A stretch of DNA of 64,000 bases from Mesorhizobium sp. B1-1-8 (GTDB taxonomy: Bacteria > Pseudomonadota > Alphaproteobacteria > Rhizobiales > Rhizobiaceae). The position numbers were made by a program, and so were the translations under genes. Location of the stretch: the NCBI RefSeq assembly GCF_006442795.2, contig NZ_CP083956.1, positions 3,945,501 to 4,009,500 on the forward strand. The letters run 5' to 3'. Shown here in pieces: positions 8,732-19,511 of the stretch; the stretch's first letter is position 1, and every line of letters starts with the position of its first letter. Under the pieces are notes generated by a model. It worked only from the letters and a program-made list of their open reading frames with translations. It had not been told where the DNA came from and ran no database searches.

Positions 8732-9666
8732 GCCGGCCTCGCGGCGCGCTTCACCAGCCCTTCCACGGTGACGCGGCCGAGCGGCTTGCCGTCGCCATCC
8801 TTCACCGGTAGCGCCGGGCGGCCCTGCCACAAGAGCTGTGCCAGCGCATCGCGCTGGCTGGCGTCACCGGGGATCGCCTCGCCTTCTGCGCCGCCCGGCT
8901 CGGCGGCGTCGCGCACGCGGCCGAGCGACAACAGCCGGAACGGCCGCTCGCTGGCGCCGACAAGTGTCTCGACAAAACCGCTCGCCGGCCTTGCCAGGAT
9001 CTCGGCCGGCTTTGCGTATTGGATCATCTTGCCGGCGTCCATGACGGCGATCTTGTCGCCCATATGCACCGCCTCCTCCATGTCGTGGGTGACCAGGATG
9101 ATGGTGGTGCCGAAGCGTTTTTGGATCGCCAGCAGATCTTCCTGAGCCTTGGTGCGGATGATCGGGTCGAGCGCGCCGAACGGCTCGTCCATCAGAAGCA
9201 CGTTCGGCTCGGCGGCGAGCGCGCGGGCGACGCCGACGCGCTGCTGCTGGCCGCCGGAAAGCTCGTGCGGATAGCGCGGACCGTAGGCCTGCGGATCCAA
9301 CTGGTAGAGCGTCATCAACTCGTCGACGCGCGCCTTGATGCGATCCTTGTCCCAGCCGAGCAGCAAAGGCACGGTGGCGATATTTTGCGCCACGGTGCGG
9401 TGCGGAAACAGGCCATGGCCCTGGATGGCGTAGCCGATGCGGCGGCGCAGTTGGTAGCCTGGCAGCGAGCGATTGTCGGCGCCGTCGAGCTTGATGACGC
9501 CCGCGGTCGGCTCGACCAGTCGGTTGATCATCCTGAGCAGCGTCGTCTTGCCGGAGCCGGACGTGCCGACGATGACGGCGATGGTGCGCGGCTCGACCGT
9601 CATCGAGACGTTGTCGACCACCGTCGTTTCGTCATAGCGCTTGGTGATGCCTTCGATCTCGATCAT
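8728..9666 (-). CDS. yehX: Osmoprotectant ABC transporter ATP-binding protein (YehX-type)
   Basis: A 312-residue ATPase. Seen: Walker A GTSGSGKTT near residue 34, Q-loop region, signature LSGGQQQRVGVARAL near residue 135, Walker B VLLMDEPFGALDP, and the switch His in ILVTHDMEEAV. After the ATPase core a C-terminal region of about 70 residues ends in one CBS-like half-repeat (RPALPVKDGDGKPLGRVTVE), shorter than the tandem CBS pair of OpuA/OpuC ATPases. Overlaps the genes on both sides by 4 bases, as expected for a coupled operon. Confidence 0.92.
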   Translation of the reverse strand: MIEIEGITKRYDETTVVDNVSMTVEPRTIAVIVGTSGSGKTTLLRMINRLVEPTAGVIKLDGADNRSLPGYQLRRRIGYAIQGHGLFPHRTVAQNIATVPLLLGWDKDRIKARVDELMTLYQLDPQAYGPRYPHELSGGQQQRVGVARALAAEPNVLLMDEPFGALDPIIRTKAQEDLLAIQKRFGTTIILVTHDMEEAVHMGDKIAVMDAGKMIQYAKPAEILARPASGFVETLVGASERPFRLLSLGRVRDAAEPGGAEGEAIPGDASQRDALAQLLWQGRPALPVKDGDGKPLGRVTVEGLVKRAARPA

Positions 9667-10823
9667 GCCGTTTCAATCCTGCGCTTGGTGGCGCTCATCT
9701 CGATCACCGCGTCGAGGATAATGCCCGCGGCGAAGGCCAGCGCCACGGTTGGCACGGCGCCGAGCAGCACGAGGTCCATCGCCGTCTGGCCGACGCCCTG
9801 GAAGACGAACACGCCGAAGCCGCCGCCGCCGATCAGCGCCGCGATGGTGGCCAGTCCGATGTTCTGCACCAGCACGATGCGGATGCCGGTGAGGATCACC
9901 GGAAAGGCGAGCGGGAACTCGACATCGAACAGGCGCTGGCGGTCGGTCATGCCCATGCCGCGCGCGGCGTCGTTGGCCGCGCGCGGCACGCCAGCAAGCC
10001 CGACGACGGTGTTCGCCACCACCGGCAGCAGCGAATAAAGAAACAGCGCGACGAAAGCGGGCGCCGTGCCGATGCCCCTGATGCCGAGCGCCGCCGCGCC
10101 CGGCACATGCGTCGCCACCCAGCCGAGCGGCACGATCAGCAGGCCGAACAGCGCGATCGACGGGATGGTCTGGATGATGTTGAGCACATTGAGGACGCTA
10201 TCCCGCAGCCGCTCGACGCGATGGCAGACAATGCCGAGCGGCAGGCCGACGACCACCGCCGCGGCCAGCGAACCAAGCGCCAGTGTGATGTGCTTGGAGC
10301 CTTCGGTCCAGAAACTGTCGGCGCGGTTGGAATATTCCTTGAGTATGGAGAGGCTGTCCCAGCTTCCGGAGACAAGCAGCCCGCCGATGGCGATCGCGGC
10401 AATGAGAAGAACGCCGACACGCGCCGGTGGCGACAGATTGAGCCGGCTCAGCACATCGGCCAGTAGCAGGGTGAAGGCAAAAATCAGCAGCCAGAAACCG
10501 GAGGCCGGCGCGATGCGGGCGAAGGTGTTGCCGGCGGGGGTGAGAAAATTGCCGCACACTCCGATCAGGATGGCGAGTGCGGCAAGCGCAATCACGCTGG
10601 CGGCGAGCCTCAGGATCAGCGGGGTCTTCAGCAGCGCAACGATGCCACCGGCAATGACGATTGCAAGCAGCAGCGGGCCAAGGGCGGAAGGCAATGCTTC
10701 AACGATCGAGCGCGCCGTCCCCGGCACGATGCGATTGGCGCGAAAAGTGGCGAACGGCGCCGCGAACGCGGCATAGCCAACGATCGCGGCGATGACCACG
10801 CCGAGCTTGTCGAAGCGGATCAT
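9663..10823 (-). CDS. yehY: Osmoprotectant ABC transporter permease (YehY-type)
   Basis: A 386-residue permease with extra N-terminal membrane segments before the transport domain, the feature that separates YehY from the short OpuC permeases. Seen: several hydrophobic helices in residues 1-150, then a transport domain with the EAA-like loop DAARGMGMTDRQRLFDVEFP. Overlaps the ATPase gene by 4 bases and follows the binding protein gene by 38 bases. Confidence 0.9.
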   Translation of the reverse strand: MIRFDKLGVVIAAIVGYAAFAAPFATFRANRIVPGTARSIVEALPSALGPLLLAIVIAGGIVALLKTPLILRLAASVIALAALAILIGVCGNFLTPAGNTFARIAPASGFWLLIFAFTLLLADVLSRLNLSPPARVGVLLIAAIAIGGLLVSGSWDSLSILKEYSNRADSFWTEGSKHITLALGSLAAAVVVGLPLGIVCHRVERLRDSVLNVLNIIQTIPSIALFGLLIVPLGWVATHVPGAAALGIRGIGTAPAFVALFLYSLLPVVANTVVGLAGVPRAANDAARGMGMTDRQRLFDVEFPLAFPVILTGIRIVLVQNIGLATIAALIGGGGFGVFVFQGVGQTAMDLVLLGAVPTVALAFAAGIILDAVIEMSATKRRIETA

Positions 10824-10861
10824 GACGGGGGTTTGCGCATCGCGCTTTCAACGCAGGCCGG

Positions 10862-11773
10862 CTACTTCAAAAACCCGTTCTTCTTCAAAAAGTCCTCGGC
10901 AACTCCCTTCGCCGGCTCGCCGCCGATCTGGACGCGGCCGTTCAGCTCCTGCAGCGTGACGAGATCGAGCTTGGCGAAGACCGGCTTAAGCAGCGTCTCG
11001 ATCTCCGGGTGTTCCTTCAACACCTTCTCGCGGATGATCGGCGCCGGCTGGTAGACGGGCTGCACGGCCTTGTCGTCCTTGAGCACCACAAGACCGGACG
11101 GCTGGATGCCGCCGTCGGTGCCGTAGACCATGGCGGCGTTGGCGCCATTGGTCTGGTTGGCGGCCGCGGCGATGGTCGCTGCGGTATCGCCGCCGGAGAG
11201 CGTGATCAGCTGGTCAGGCTTCAGCGTGAAGCCGTAAGTGGTCTGGAAGGCCGGCAGCGCCGCCGCCGAATTGACGAACTCGGCCGAGGCGGCGAGCACG
11301 ATCTTGCCGCCGCCCGAGACGTATTTGCCGAAGTCCGACAAGCTGGCGAGCTTGTTTTCGTCCGCCACTTCCTTGCGCAGCGCGATCGCCCAGGTGTTGT
11401 TGGCCGGCGACGGCGACAGCCAGACGATCTTGTTGGCGTCGTAATCGAGCTTCTTGGCCGTCTCATAGGCCTTGGCGGCGTCCTTCCATACCGGATCGTC
11501 GGCCTTCTGGAAGAAGAAGGCGGCATTGCCGGTGTATTCAGGATAGATGTCGATCTCGCCGGCGGTGATCGCCTTGCGCACCACCGGGGTGGCGCCAAGC
11601 TGGATGCGGTCGGTGGTCTTGATGTTGTTGGCGTTGAGCACTAGCGCGATGATGTTGCCGAGCACACCACCCTCGGTGTCGATCTTCGAGGAGACCACCA
11701 CCTGGGCATTGGCTGAAGCTGCGGTCATGCCAAGCGCGATCGCTGCTACGGCGAGCTTTCCAATTGAAAACAT
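10862..11773 (-). CDS. osmF: Osmoprotectant-binding protein (OsmF/YehZ-type)
   Basis: A 303-residue periplasmic binding protein of the OpuAC/ProX family, first gene of the operon. A Sec signal peptide (MFSIGKLAVAAIALGMTAAS, cleavage after ANA-Q) supports the ATG at 11773 rather than the frame's earlier Met at 11875. Mature part begins VVVSSKIDTEGGVLGNII, typical of the family, and later has EIDIYPEYTGNAAFFF, a conserved ligand-domain stretch. It would deliver a compatible solute to the YehW/YehY permease pair. Confidence 0.9.
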   Translation of the reverse strand: MFSIGKLAVAAIALGMTAASANAQVVVSSKIDTEGGVLGNIIALVLNANNIKTTDRIQLGATPVVRKAITAGEIDIYPEYTGNAAFFFQKADDPVWKDAAKAYETAKKLDYDANKIVWLSPSPANNTWAIALRKEVADENKLASLSDFGKYVSGGGKIVLAASAEFVNSAAALPAFQTTYGFTLKPDQLITLSGGDTAATIAAAANQTNGANAAMVYGTDGGIQPSGLVVLKDDKAVQPVYQPAPIIREKVLKEHPEIETLLKPVFAKLDLVTLQELNGRVQIGGEPAKGVAEDFLKKNGFLK

Positions 11774-11933
11774 TATGGAAAATCCCTTGCTGTGAACCGA
11801 TGGGTCGGAGGCGGCATATGAGCATGGCTTTAACGCGCCGTCGGGGTACACGGTTTCATAACTAGCAGCACACACGCAATAAATTTGTTCCCGGCGCGAA
11901 TGGCGTGCCGCGCCAAATCCCGACAGCGTAATG

Positions 11934-13154
11934 TCAGCTGGCGCCGCGCAAGCCTGGCAGCTTCAAGGCGCTGAGCGCCAGAAAGCAGAGCACAACAACC
12001 GGGAACACGATCCAATTCAGCATGGTCCAGCCCCAGGCGTTGTAGATTGCGCCCGACATCAGCGAGGCGAAGGCGACGGAGCCGAACAGGACGAAGTCGT
12101 GAAAACCCTGCACCTTTCCCTTTTCGGATGGGTGGTAGCTGGCGGCGACCATCGAAGTGGCGCCGATGAAGCTGAAATTCCAGCCGAGGCCGAGCAGGAT
12201 CAGCGCCGCCCAGAACTGCCACAGCGCAAGGCCGGAAAGCGCCACAACCGCACAGCCGATGAGCAGAACCAGCCCGGTGGCGACGATGCGCTCGGCACCG
12301 AAGCGATGAATCAGCGCGCCGGTGAAGAAGCTCGGCGCGAACATCGCCATAACATGCCAGGAAATGCCCAGCGTGGCGTTGTCGGTGGACAGGCCGCAGC
12401 CGACCATAGCGAGCGGCGCGCCGGTCATGACGAAGCTCATCAGCGCATAGCTGCCGACGGCGCAGAACAGCGCCGCGACGAAGCGCGGCTGCGTGACGAT
12501 CTCGGCCAATGGCCGCGCATCGCTTTCGGCGGTTTGCGCAACACTGGCCGTGCGTGCGGAAATATGCAGGAAAGAGAGGACGATGGCGCCGACGGCGGCC
12601 AGGGGAAGTATCGAGACGAAGGATCCGGCAAACATCACTGGCGCCAGCAATTCGCGGGTGTAGATGACGATCTGCGGTCCGAGCACGGCAGTGACGATGC
12701 CGCCCGCCAGCACGAAGGAGATGGCGCGCGCCTTGAATTCCGGCGGCGCATTGTCGGCGGCGGCGAAGCGGAACTGCTGGACGAAGGCGCCGCCGACGCC
12801 GATCACCAGCAGGCCGAAGGCAAACAGCCAGAAACTGGCCTGATAAAGCGCCAGCGTCGCGACAAGGCCGCCAAGCGCGGTGATGACGGTGCCGGTCATG
12901 AAGCCGCCGCGATGGCCGAGCCGTCGGATGATGGCGGCGGCCGGCAAGGCGCCGAGCGCGACGCCGACATTGAAGCCGGTGACCGGCGCGGTCGCCAGCG
13001 ATTTGTCGGGTCCGAGCAGATATTGGCCGGCAAGCGCGCCGAGCGAAATGGCAATGGGGGCGGCGGAGCCGACGATAGCCTGCGCGGCGGCGAGCAATAC
13101 TGCCGTGCGGCGCGCTTCCCGGCCGGGTTTGGCGGCAACGGCTACGGCGGTCAC
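11934..13154 (-). CDS. MFS transporter, YnfM/UMF-like
   Basis: A 406-residue major facilitator with about 12 hydrophobic segments. I chose the GTG at 13154, which overlaps the nusB stop (GTGA), because upstream codons in this frame are merely the antisense-like shadow of nusB. Seen: [20 protein letters not shown] around the loop 2-3 region and [10 protein letters not shown] basic motif; a later [20 protein letters not shown]. Substrate unknown. It is translationally coupled to nusB, so it is probably transcribed with the riboflavin operon. Confidence 0.85.
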   Translation of the reverse strand: MTAVAVAAKPGREARRTAVLLAAAQAIVGSAAPIAISLGALAGQYLLGPDKSLATAPVTGFNVGVALGALPAAAIIRRLGHRGGFMTGTVITALGGLVATLALYQASFWLFAFGLLVIGVGGAFVQQFRFAAADNAPPEFKARAISFVLAGGIVTAVLGPQIVIYTRELLAPVMFAGSFVSILPLAAVGAIVLSFLHISARTASVAQTAESDARPLAEIVTQPRFVAALFCAVGSYALMSFVMTGAPLAMVGCGLSTDNATLGISWHVMAMFAPSFFTGALIHRFGAERIVATGLVLLIGCAVVALSGLALWQFWAALILLGLGWNFSFIGATSMVAASYHPSEKGKVQGFHDFVLFGSVAFASLMSGAIYNAWGWTMLNWIVFPVVVLCFLALSALKLPGLRGAS

Positions 13155-13645
13155 GAGACGTCCTTGCCGCGTCCCTCGCCGCGCACCCGGCGGGAGACGC
13201 GATCGAGAACGGCATTGACGAGCTTCGGCTCGTCTTCCTCGTAAAACGCCTTGGCGATGTCGACATATTCGGAGACGATGACGGCCACTGGCACGTCCTC
13301 GCGCTTCATCAACTCGTAGACGCCGGCGCGCAGGATGGCGCGCAGCGTGGAATCCAGCCGCGACAGCGGCCAGTCGTCGGTCAGCGCCTGGCGGATGACC
13401 GGATCGATGGTCTTCTGGTTCTCGACGACGCCGGTGAGGATGGCCCGAAACCATTGCGCGTCGGCCTCGCGATAGAGAGCGCCATCGACTTCCTTGCCGA
13501 GGCGGAAAGTCTCGTATTCAGCGGTTGTCTCAAAGACACCGCTGCCGGCGACATCCATCTGGTAGAGCGCCTGGACCGCGGCAAGACGGGCGGCGCCGCG
13601 CTTGTTGGCGTGGCGCACCGCACCGGTCGAGGCGGGTTCATTCAC
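13151..13645 (-). CDS. nusB: Transcription antitermination factor NusB
   Basis: A 164-residue NusB, which binds boxA RNA with NusE to prevent termination in rRNA operons. Seen: [19 protein letters not shown] at the N-terminus, [20 protein letters not shown] in the middle, and the C-terminal [20 protein letters not shown] with KLVNAVLDR. Its ATG overlaps the ribH stop by 4 bases; ribH-nusB linkage is the norm in alphaproteobacteria. Confidence 0.97.
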   Translation of the reverse strand: MNEPASTGAVRHANKRGAARLAAVQALYQMDVAGSGVFETTAEYETFRLGKEVDGALYREADAQWFRAILTGVVENQKTIDPVIRQALTDDWPLSRLDSTLRAILRAGVYELMKREDVPVAVIVSEYVDIAKAFYEEDEPKLVNAVLDRVSRRVRGEGRGKDVS

Positions 13646-14136
13646 GATTCAGCTCCAAATTTTTCTTTCAGCGCGATCATGGTCAGCGCCGCGCGCGCGG
13701 CAAAGCCGCCCTTGTCGCCTTCGGTGCGCCGGGCGCGCGTCCAAGCCTGCGCATCGTTCTCGGTGGTCAGGATGCCGTTGCCGATGGCGATCGCTTCCTG
13801 CACCGAAAGGTCCATCAGCGCGCGACTCGATTCGTTGGCGACGATATCGAAATGGTAGGTGTCGCCGCGGATGATGGTGCCAAGCGCGACGAAGCCGTCA
13901 TAGGCAGTGCCGCCCTCGGCAGCGCCGTCCAGCGCGAAGCAGATCACGGCCGGGATCTCGAGAGAACCTGGAACGGTGACGACGTCATAGGTGGCGCCGG
14001 CTTCGTCCAGGGCGCTCGTCGCGCCTTGCAGAAGCGCGTCGGCGAGGCCGTCGTGGAAGCGCGCCTCGACAATGAGCAGATGCGCCTTCGCCTTCGGACG
14101 AATGAAGGCCTTGCCGTGTTGGGATGTGCCAGCCAT
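13642..14136 (-). CDS. ribH: 6,7-dimethyl-8-ribityllumazine synthase
   Basis: A 164-residue lumazine synthase that condenses 5-amino-6-ribitylaminouracil with dihydroxybutanone phosphate. Seen: the [15 protein letters not shown] block, followed by the [20 protein letters not shown] substrate loop including the catalytic His, and a C-terminal [25 protein letters not shown] ribosome binding site precedes the ATG. Separated from ribE by the toxin-antitoxin pair. Confidence 0.97.
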   Translation of the reverse strand: MAGTSQHGKAFIRPKAKAHLLIVEARFHDGLADALLQGATSALDEAGATYDVVTVPGSLEIPAVICFALDGAAEGGTAYDGFVALGTIIRGDTYHFDIVANESSRALMDLSVQEAIAIGNGILTTENDAQAWTRARRTEGDKGGFAARAALTMIALKEKFGAES

Positions 14137-14216
14137 GAAAGTCTCCGGGGGGTTGCCGGTGACTTAGGCCGAAGCCGGGGTGATCGCAAGCGGAAGATTG
14201 GCGAAGGTGGGCCGTC

Positions 14217-14495
14217 CTATCGATCCTCTCGGGTATGCCACAGACGCAGCACCAAAATTGTGCTGTTCCGGATTTCGTACCGAATTTCGTAATTGCCTAC
14301 CAGGATGCGACGCACCTCGCGTGGCTCGTACTGTTCAAGTCTCTCACCGATGCGTGGATATTCCACTAGCCGTTTCGGCGCGGCGGCGAGTGACTGCACC
14401 ACACGAGCAGCGGCCTGACTATTCACCGGAGCAAGAAAATCATGAAGCCTGACCAGATCGGACAATGCCTTTCTGGTCCAATTCAACTCCATCAC
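14217..14495 (-). CDS. ParE/RelE-type toxin
   Basis: A 92-residue protein of the ParE/RelE toxin fold. Seen: ELNWTRKALSDLVRLHDFLA with the usual N-terminal helix start, AAPKRLVEYPRIGERLEQYE in the middle, and the C-terminal core VGNYEIRYEIRNSTILVLRL with WHTRED. It overlaps the antitoxin gene by 4 bases and follows it, the usual order. ParE members act on DNA gyrase and RelE members cleave mRNA; the sequence alone leans to ParE. Confidence 0.88.
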   Translation of the reverse strand: MMELNWTRKALSDLVRLHDFLAPVNSQAAARVVQSLAAAPKRLVEYPRIGERLEQYEPREVRRILVGNYEIRYEIRNSTILVLRLWHTREDR

Positions 14496-14752
14496 CTCGG
14501 CACCGGCACCGGCTTTTCAGTCCCAAGGCTGTCGGCCCAGGCCTGGACCGCTTGGTGGTCTATGATCCTGCCAGCATCCACCTCAGCCAGTGCTTCAAGC
14601 GTAAGCTTGTGACGCTCCTCCTCCAGATCGACCCAAGCGGAAAGAGCCTGTTTGACAATCCAGCCGCGCGGGCGCTCCAGACGCGCGGCAAGTTGGTCCA
14701 CTTTCTCAGCAAGTGGCAAAGGAACGTGAGCGGTGATGACCTTAGTATCCAT
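14492..14752 (-). CDS. Ribbon-helix-helix antitoxin (CopG/ParD-like)
   Basis: An 86-residue RHH protein: the strand TKVITAHVPLPLAEKVDQLA followed by helix RLERPRGWIVKQALSAWVDL is the RHH DNA-binding fold, and the acidic C-terminal part would wrap the toxin. The pair with the ParE-like gene lies inside the ribD-ribE-ribH-nusB order. An inverted repeat just upstream is a candidate autoregulatory site. Confidence 0.88.
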   Translation of the reverse strand: MDTKVITAHVPLPLAEKVDQLAARLERPRGWIVKQALSAWVDLEEERHKLTLEALAEVDAGRIIDHQAVQAWADSLGTEKPVPVPR

Positions 14753-14769
14753 ACAACCTCACAATCGAA

Positions 14770-14798
14770 CTTAATCATAGCGATTGAAACTGATTAAG
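14770..14798. promoter_or_regulatory. Inverted repeat upstream of the TA pair
   Basis: CTTAATCA (14770-14777) and TGATTAAG (14791-14798) form a perfect 8-bp inverted repeat with a 13-base spacer, 18-46 bases upstream of the antitoxin start, in an AT-rich spacer. RHH antitoxins typically bind such sites to repress their own operon; binding here is inference. Confidence 0.5.
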
Positions 14799-14823
14799 TC
14801 GAGGAAAGGCTTTGGCGTTTGCC

Positions 14824-15441
14824 TCAAAGCCCTTCTTTTGCCGCCTCTGCCAGTCGCGCCGCATAACGGGCCATGGTGTCGATCTCGATGTTGACCCGGT
14901 CGCCGATCCGGCGCTCGCCCCAGGTGGTGACGGTCAGCGAGTGATGAATCAGAAGCACGTCGAAGCGGGTGCCTTCGACCCTGTTGACGGTGAGCGAGGT
15001 GCCGTCGAGCGCGACCGAACCCTTCGGCGCGATGAATTTAGCCAGATGGCGCGGTGCTTCCACCGTGAAGCGGATGGCGTCGCCTTCATCCTTGCGCTCG
15101 ACGATCTCGGCCATGCCGTCGACATGGCCGGAAACGATGTGACCGCCGAGCTCGTCGCCGATCTTCAGTGCCCGTTCAAGATTGATCCTGGTGCCGGATT
15201 TCCAGGTCGAGGCGGTGGTCAGCCTCAACGCCTCTTCCCAGGCCTCGACCTCGAACCAGCGGGCGTTCGAGCCATGCTCGGGGAGCGCGGTGACGGTGAG
15301 GCAGACGCCGCCGCAGGAAATCGAGGCGCCGATCCCGATGGTCTCGGGATCGTAGGCGGTGTCGATGCGCAGGCCGACGCCTTCGCTCAAGGGCTTCACC
15401 GAGGCGACGGTGCCCACGTCCGTGACAATTCCCGTGAACAT
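14824..15441 (-). CDS. ribE: Riboflavin synthase, alpha chain
   Basis: A 205-residue trimeric-type riboflavin synthase, dismutating two lumazine molecules to riboflavin. Two lumazine-binding repeats are visible: the first starts MFTGIVTDVGTV and has CGGVCLTV; the second starts GGHIVSGHVDGMAEI and has DGTSLTVNRV. The start ATG at 15441 shares one base with the ribD stop (TGATG). Frame continues upstream into ribD shadow sequence, which is not coding. Confidence 0.97.
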   Translation of the reverse strand: MFTGIVTDVGTVASVKPLSEGVGLRIDTAYDPETIGIGASISCGGVCLTVTALPEHGSNARWFEVEAWEEALRLTTASTWKSGTRINLERALKIGDELGGHIVSGHVDGMAEIVERKDEGDAIRFTVEAPRHLAKFIAPKGSVALDGTSLTVNRVEGTRFDVLLIHHSLTVTTWGERRIGDRVNIEIDTMARYAARLAEAAKEGL

Positions 15442-16571
15442 CAGAAATCCCTCACCCACTCGGCGTAGCTGTCCTCGCCAAAGCACATCTCGCGCAATTT
15501 GCGGAACCCTGCCGGGATATGGTCGGCGTCGACGGGCGACGCAATGCCGCCCTCGCCGATCGCCTCCGGCCCCTGGAACAGGACGATGCGGTCGACCAGA
15601 CCTTCGGTCAGAAAAGCCTTCGCCACCTTGGCGCCGCCCTCGACCAGCACGCTCGCCATGCCGAGCGCGGCCAGGTCCTCCAGCAGTTCCGGCAGGGCCA
15701 CTTCGCCTGAATAGGTTTCCGTGCCGATGAAACGCACGCCGGCGCGTTCGAGGGCTGCACGCCGCTGCGGATCGGCTTCGAGGCAGGCAGCGACATAGAG
15801 CGGCACGCGGTCTGCGCCGGACACCAGCTTCGACGTCTCCGGCAGCCGGATCTGGCGGTCGAGGATGATGCGCGCCGGCGAGCGGTTCTCCAATCCCGGC
15901 AGTCGCACAGTGAGCGCCGGATCGTCTTCCAGCGCCGTGCCGATGCCGACTATGATGGCGTCGGATTCGGCCCGCATCAGGTAGACTTCGCGCCGCGCGA
16001 CATCGCCGGTGATCGCGACCTGGCCCGCACCTTCCATGCCGATCTTGCCGTCGCTGGAAAGTGCAAGTTTCAGCGTCACTTCTGGTCGTTTCTTGAGAGA
16101 TCGAATCAGGTATCCGGCCATCTGCTCGGAAGCCTCTGCGGTCAGCACTTTCTCCGCCACCTCGACACCGGCGGCGCGCAGGATTGCGTAGCCTTTGCCG
16201 GAGACGCGCGGGTCGGGGTCGCTGGCCGCACCGACGACACGCGCGATGCCGGCATTGGCCAGCGCGTTGGCGCAAGGCGGCGTGCGGCCATGATGCGCGC
16301 AGGGCTCCAGCGTGACATAGGCGGTGGCGCCGCGCGCGAGCTCGCCGGCCTCGGCCAATGCCTCGGTTTCGGCATGCGGCCGGCCGCCGATGGCGGTTAC
16401 GCCGGTGCCGACGATCATCGGACCGGCGCCGTCGTCGCGCACGACGATCGTGCCGACGGACGGGTTGGTCGAGGTCCGGCCGGCATTGCGGCGCGACAGC
16501 CGAAGCGCCGCAGCCATGAAACGGCGGTCAAGGGCCGCTTGATCGGCCTCGCTCAGGTGAGATCCCGCCAT
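15441..16571 (-). CDS. ribD: Bifunctional riboflavin deaminase/reductase
   Basis: A 376-residue RibD with an N-terminal deaminase domain and a C-terminal reductase domain. Zinc ligands seen: GRPHAETEAL and LEPCAHHGRTPPCANAL. The reductase part starts near residue 150 with PEVTLKLALSSDGKI and includes SVLVEGGAKVAKAFL. It follows nrdR by 2 bases and leads ribE, giving the usual alphaproteobacterial nrdR-ribD-ribE arrangement. The ATG at 16571 fits family N-termini (short leader, then RRFMAAALRLSRRNAGRTST). Confidence 0.96.
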   Translation of the reverse strand: MAGSHLSEADQAALDRRFMAAALRLSRRNAGRTSTNPSVGTIVVRDDGAGPMIVGTGVTAIGGRPHAETEALAEAGELARGATAYVTLEPCAHHGRTPPCANALANAGIARVVGAASDPDPRVSGKGYAILRAAGVEVAEKVLTAEASEQMAGYLIRSLKKRPEVTLKLALSSDGKIGMEGAGQVAITGDVARREVYLMRAESDAIIVGIGTALEDDPALTVRLPGLENRSPARIILDRQIRLPETSKLVSGADRVPLYVAACLEADPQRRAALERAGVRFIGTETYSGEVALPELLEDLAALGMASVLVEGGAKVAKAFLTEGLVDRIVLFQGPEAIGEGGIASPVDADHIPAGFRKLREMCFGEDSYAEWVRDF

Positions 16572-16573
16572 GC

Positions 16574-17053
16574 TCAGCCGGCTTCCTCTTCGGTCTTTTC
16601 CTCGTCCCCCTTCAACTCGCCGAGCAATTCGTGAAAATCCTTGGCTTCGCGGAAATTGCGATAGACCGAGGCGAAGCGGACATAGGCGACGTCGTCGAGC
16701 GATTTCAGCGCTTCCATCACCAGCCGGCCGATCTCGCCCGAGGCCACTTCCGTCTCGCCGGAGCTTTCGAGCTGGCGCACGATGCCGGTCACCGCACGGT
16801 CGATGCGCTCGGGATCGACATTGCGCTTGCGCACCGCGATCTCGACGGACCGCAGCAACTTGTCGCGATCGAAAGGCACTTTTCGCCCGGATTTCTTGAC
16901 CACGACCAGGTCGCGCAACTGCACGCGCTCGAAGGTGGTGAAGCGGCCGCCGCAATCGGGGCAGACACGCCGCCTGCGGATCGCCGCGCCATCCTCGGCG
17001 GGACGCGAATCCTTCACCTGTGTATCTTCGGACTGGCAATAGGGGCAGCGCAT
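16574..17053 (-). CDS. nrdR: Transcriptional repressor NrdR
   Basis: A 159-residue repressor of ribonucleotide reductase genes. Seen: zinc ribbon [18 protein letters not shown] with the second pair [16 protein letters not shown], then an ATP-cone domain with [20 protein letters not shown] and [17 protein letters not shown]. The start at 17053 puts MRCPYC at the N-terminus, as in the family; the Met 6 codons upstream would add an unusual extension. Confidence 0.97.
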   Translation of the reverse strand: MRCPYCQSEDTQVKDSRPAEDGAAIRRRRVCPDCGGRFTTFERVQLRDLVVVKKSGRKVPFDRDKLLRSVEIAVRKRNVDPERIDRAVTGIVRQLESSGETEVASGEIGRLVMEALKSLDDVAYVRFASVYRNFREAKDFHELLGELKGDEEKTEEEAG

Positions 17054-17219
17054 GGATGGCCTTCGGCTCACGATTCTCGGGTGGCGGAAAGGCTTAGTGC
17101 CTTTTGCCGCAATGGCAATGCATCAAGCTTTCGTGCCCCAGAGATAGCGAGGCGGGATGAAGATTGCCAGCGCCGCCGCCAATGTCCGCCGGATTGCTGT
17201 GTTCATCCTTTGCTGGGCA

Positions 17220-17816
17220 TCAGGGCGCGACGTCCTTGGTCGGAAAGCCGCAGGACGTACCGAGGTTTTTATAGGCCTTGGTGAAGCCGTCCATCGGGAT
17301 GCTGGCCACCGCCTGTTTGCCAAAAACGACGTCGAGCGAGGTTACCTTGCGCATGGCGCGTAACAGGGCAAGACTGATCTTGGCCTGGTTGTCGACCATC
17401 CAGCCGGGACGGCCGTTGACGGCATCGGTGGAATGGACCGTGGCGGAAACCTTGACACCTGGGTCGCCGAAGGTCGCGGCGATCGTCTTGCCTGTCGGCA
17501 GATCCTTGTTGTCGATGGTGATCATGATGGCGGGATAGGCGTCGGGCGGCAGCGCGTCGCCGGTCGAGATCGACAGCGTCAGCGTGCCCGCATTGCCGAT
17601 GCCGTCGACGAATGCCGTCGAGGCCGCACAGGTCTTGTGGGAGTCCTGGCCGGTGTCGAGCGTGTCGATAATCGTGGTCCAGCGGCCGAAGGTGTTGGTG
17701 GCTGGCATATCCGTGCTCGGCTGCGTCTGCTCCTGGGCAAATGCGCCGGAGGCTGCGAAAGCGGGCAACGAACCCAACAGGGCCAAGGCGGCAAGGCGGA
17801 AAGTGCGCATCATCAA
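17220..17816 (-). CDS. Exported protein of unknown function
   Basis: A 198-residue protein with a clear Sec signal peptide (TFRLAALALLGSLPAFAASG, cleavage after FAQ or GAFA). The mature part has two Cys (SHKTCAASTAF near residue 63 and GTSCGFP near the end) that could form a disulphide. The C-terminal run SIPMDGFTKAYKNL resembles the end of invasion-associated locus B (IalB)-like proteins, but the central IalB Cys pattern is not evident, so I do not assign it. Lies between nrdR and glyA, apparently monocistronic. Any of three ATG codons in a row could be the start. Confidence 0.75.
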   Translation of the reverse strand: MMMRTFRLAALALLGSLPAFAASGAFAQEQTQPSTDMPATNTFGRWTTIIDTLDTGQDSHKTCAASTAFVDGIGNAGTLTLSISTGDALPPDAYPAIMITIDNKDLPTGKTIAATFGDPGVKVSATVHSTDAVNGRPGWMVDNQAKISLALLRAMRKVTSLDVVFGKQAVASIPMDGFTKAYKNLGTSCGFPTKDVAP

Positions 17817-17889
17817 GTCTCCAGCAAGCTGCGCCGCCCGATCGAGGAGCGGCGCATGGCAGAGAATAAAGATGACGCGTAGCGGCTGG

Positions 17890-19203
<1,314 letters not shown>

Positions 19204-19511
19204 GGCCTGAAATCCTTGAGGTTCGAGGGCTGCTGGAAGTTCGGCGGCCATTAACACAGTTGTTCTAGGCCCGCCACGTTTGCAGCGCGAAATTTGCTGG
19301 CCGGTTTGCGGCAAGACAGCGGTCCGAAGGCTATTCTCGCGGCTCGCGGCCCTGCAGCATCGCTTTGAAGAAGGTGATCTCGGTGACTGCTTGCGAGCCA
19401 CTTGATTGTTGATGTCGCCGCGGCGGAACATTTTCCGCAGCTCGGCGCGCTCGACCTGTTCCAACAAAAAAGGTCGCCCGTCGGCGGCCTTTTTAAAACA
19501 ATACCAGATAA
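19204..19511. other. Spacer between glyA and ldtP
   Basis: 308 bases that hold the glyA promoter region and, at 19466-19496, a terminator hairpin serving ldtP. I see no additional gene and no recognisable riboswitch. Confidence 0.4.
19466..19496 (-). terminator. Terminator after ldtP
   Basis: AAAAAAGGTCGCC pairs with GGCGGCCTTTTT around a CGTC loop, with one G-T pair. It is 16 bases past the ldtP stop and has A/T tracts on both sides, so it could act in either direction. Confidence 0.75.
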
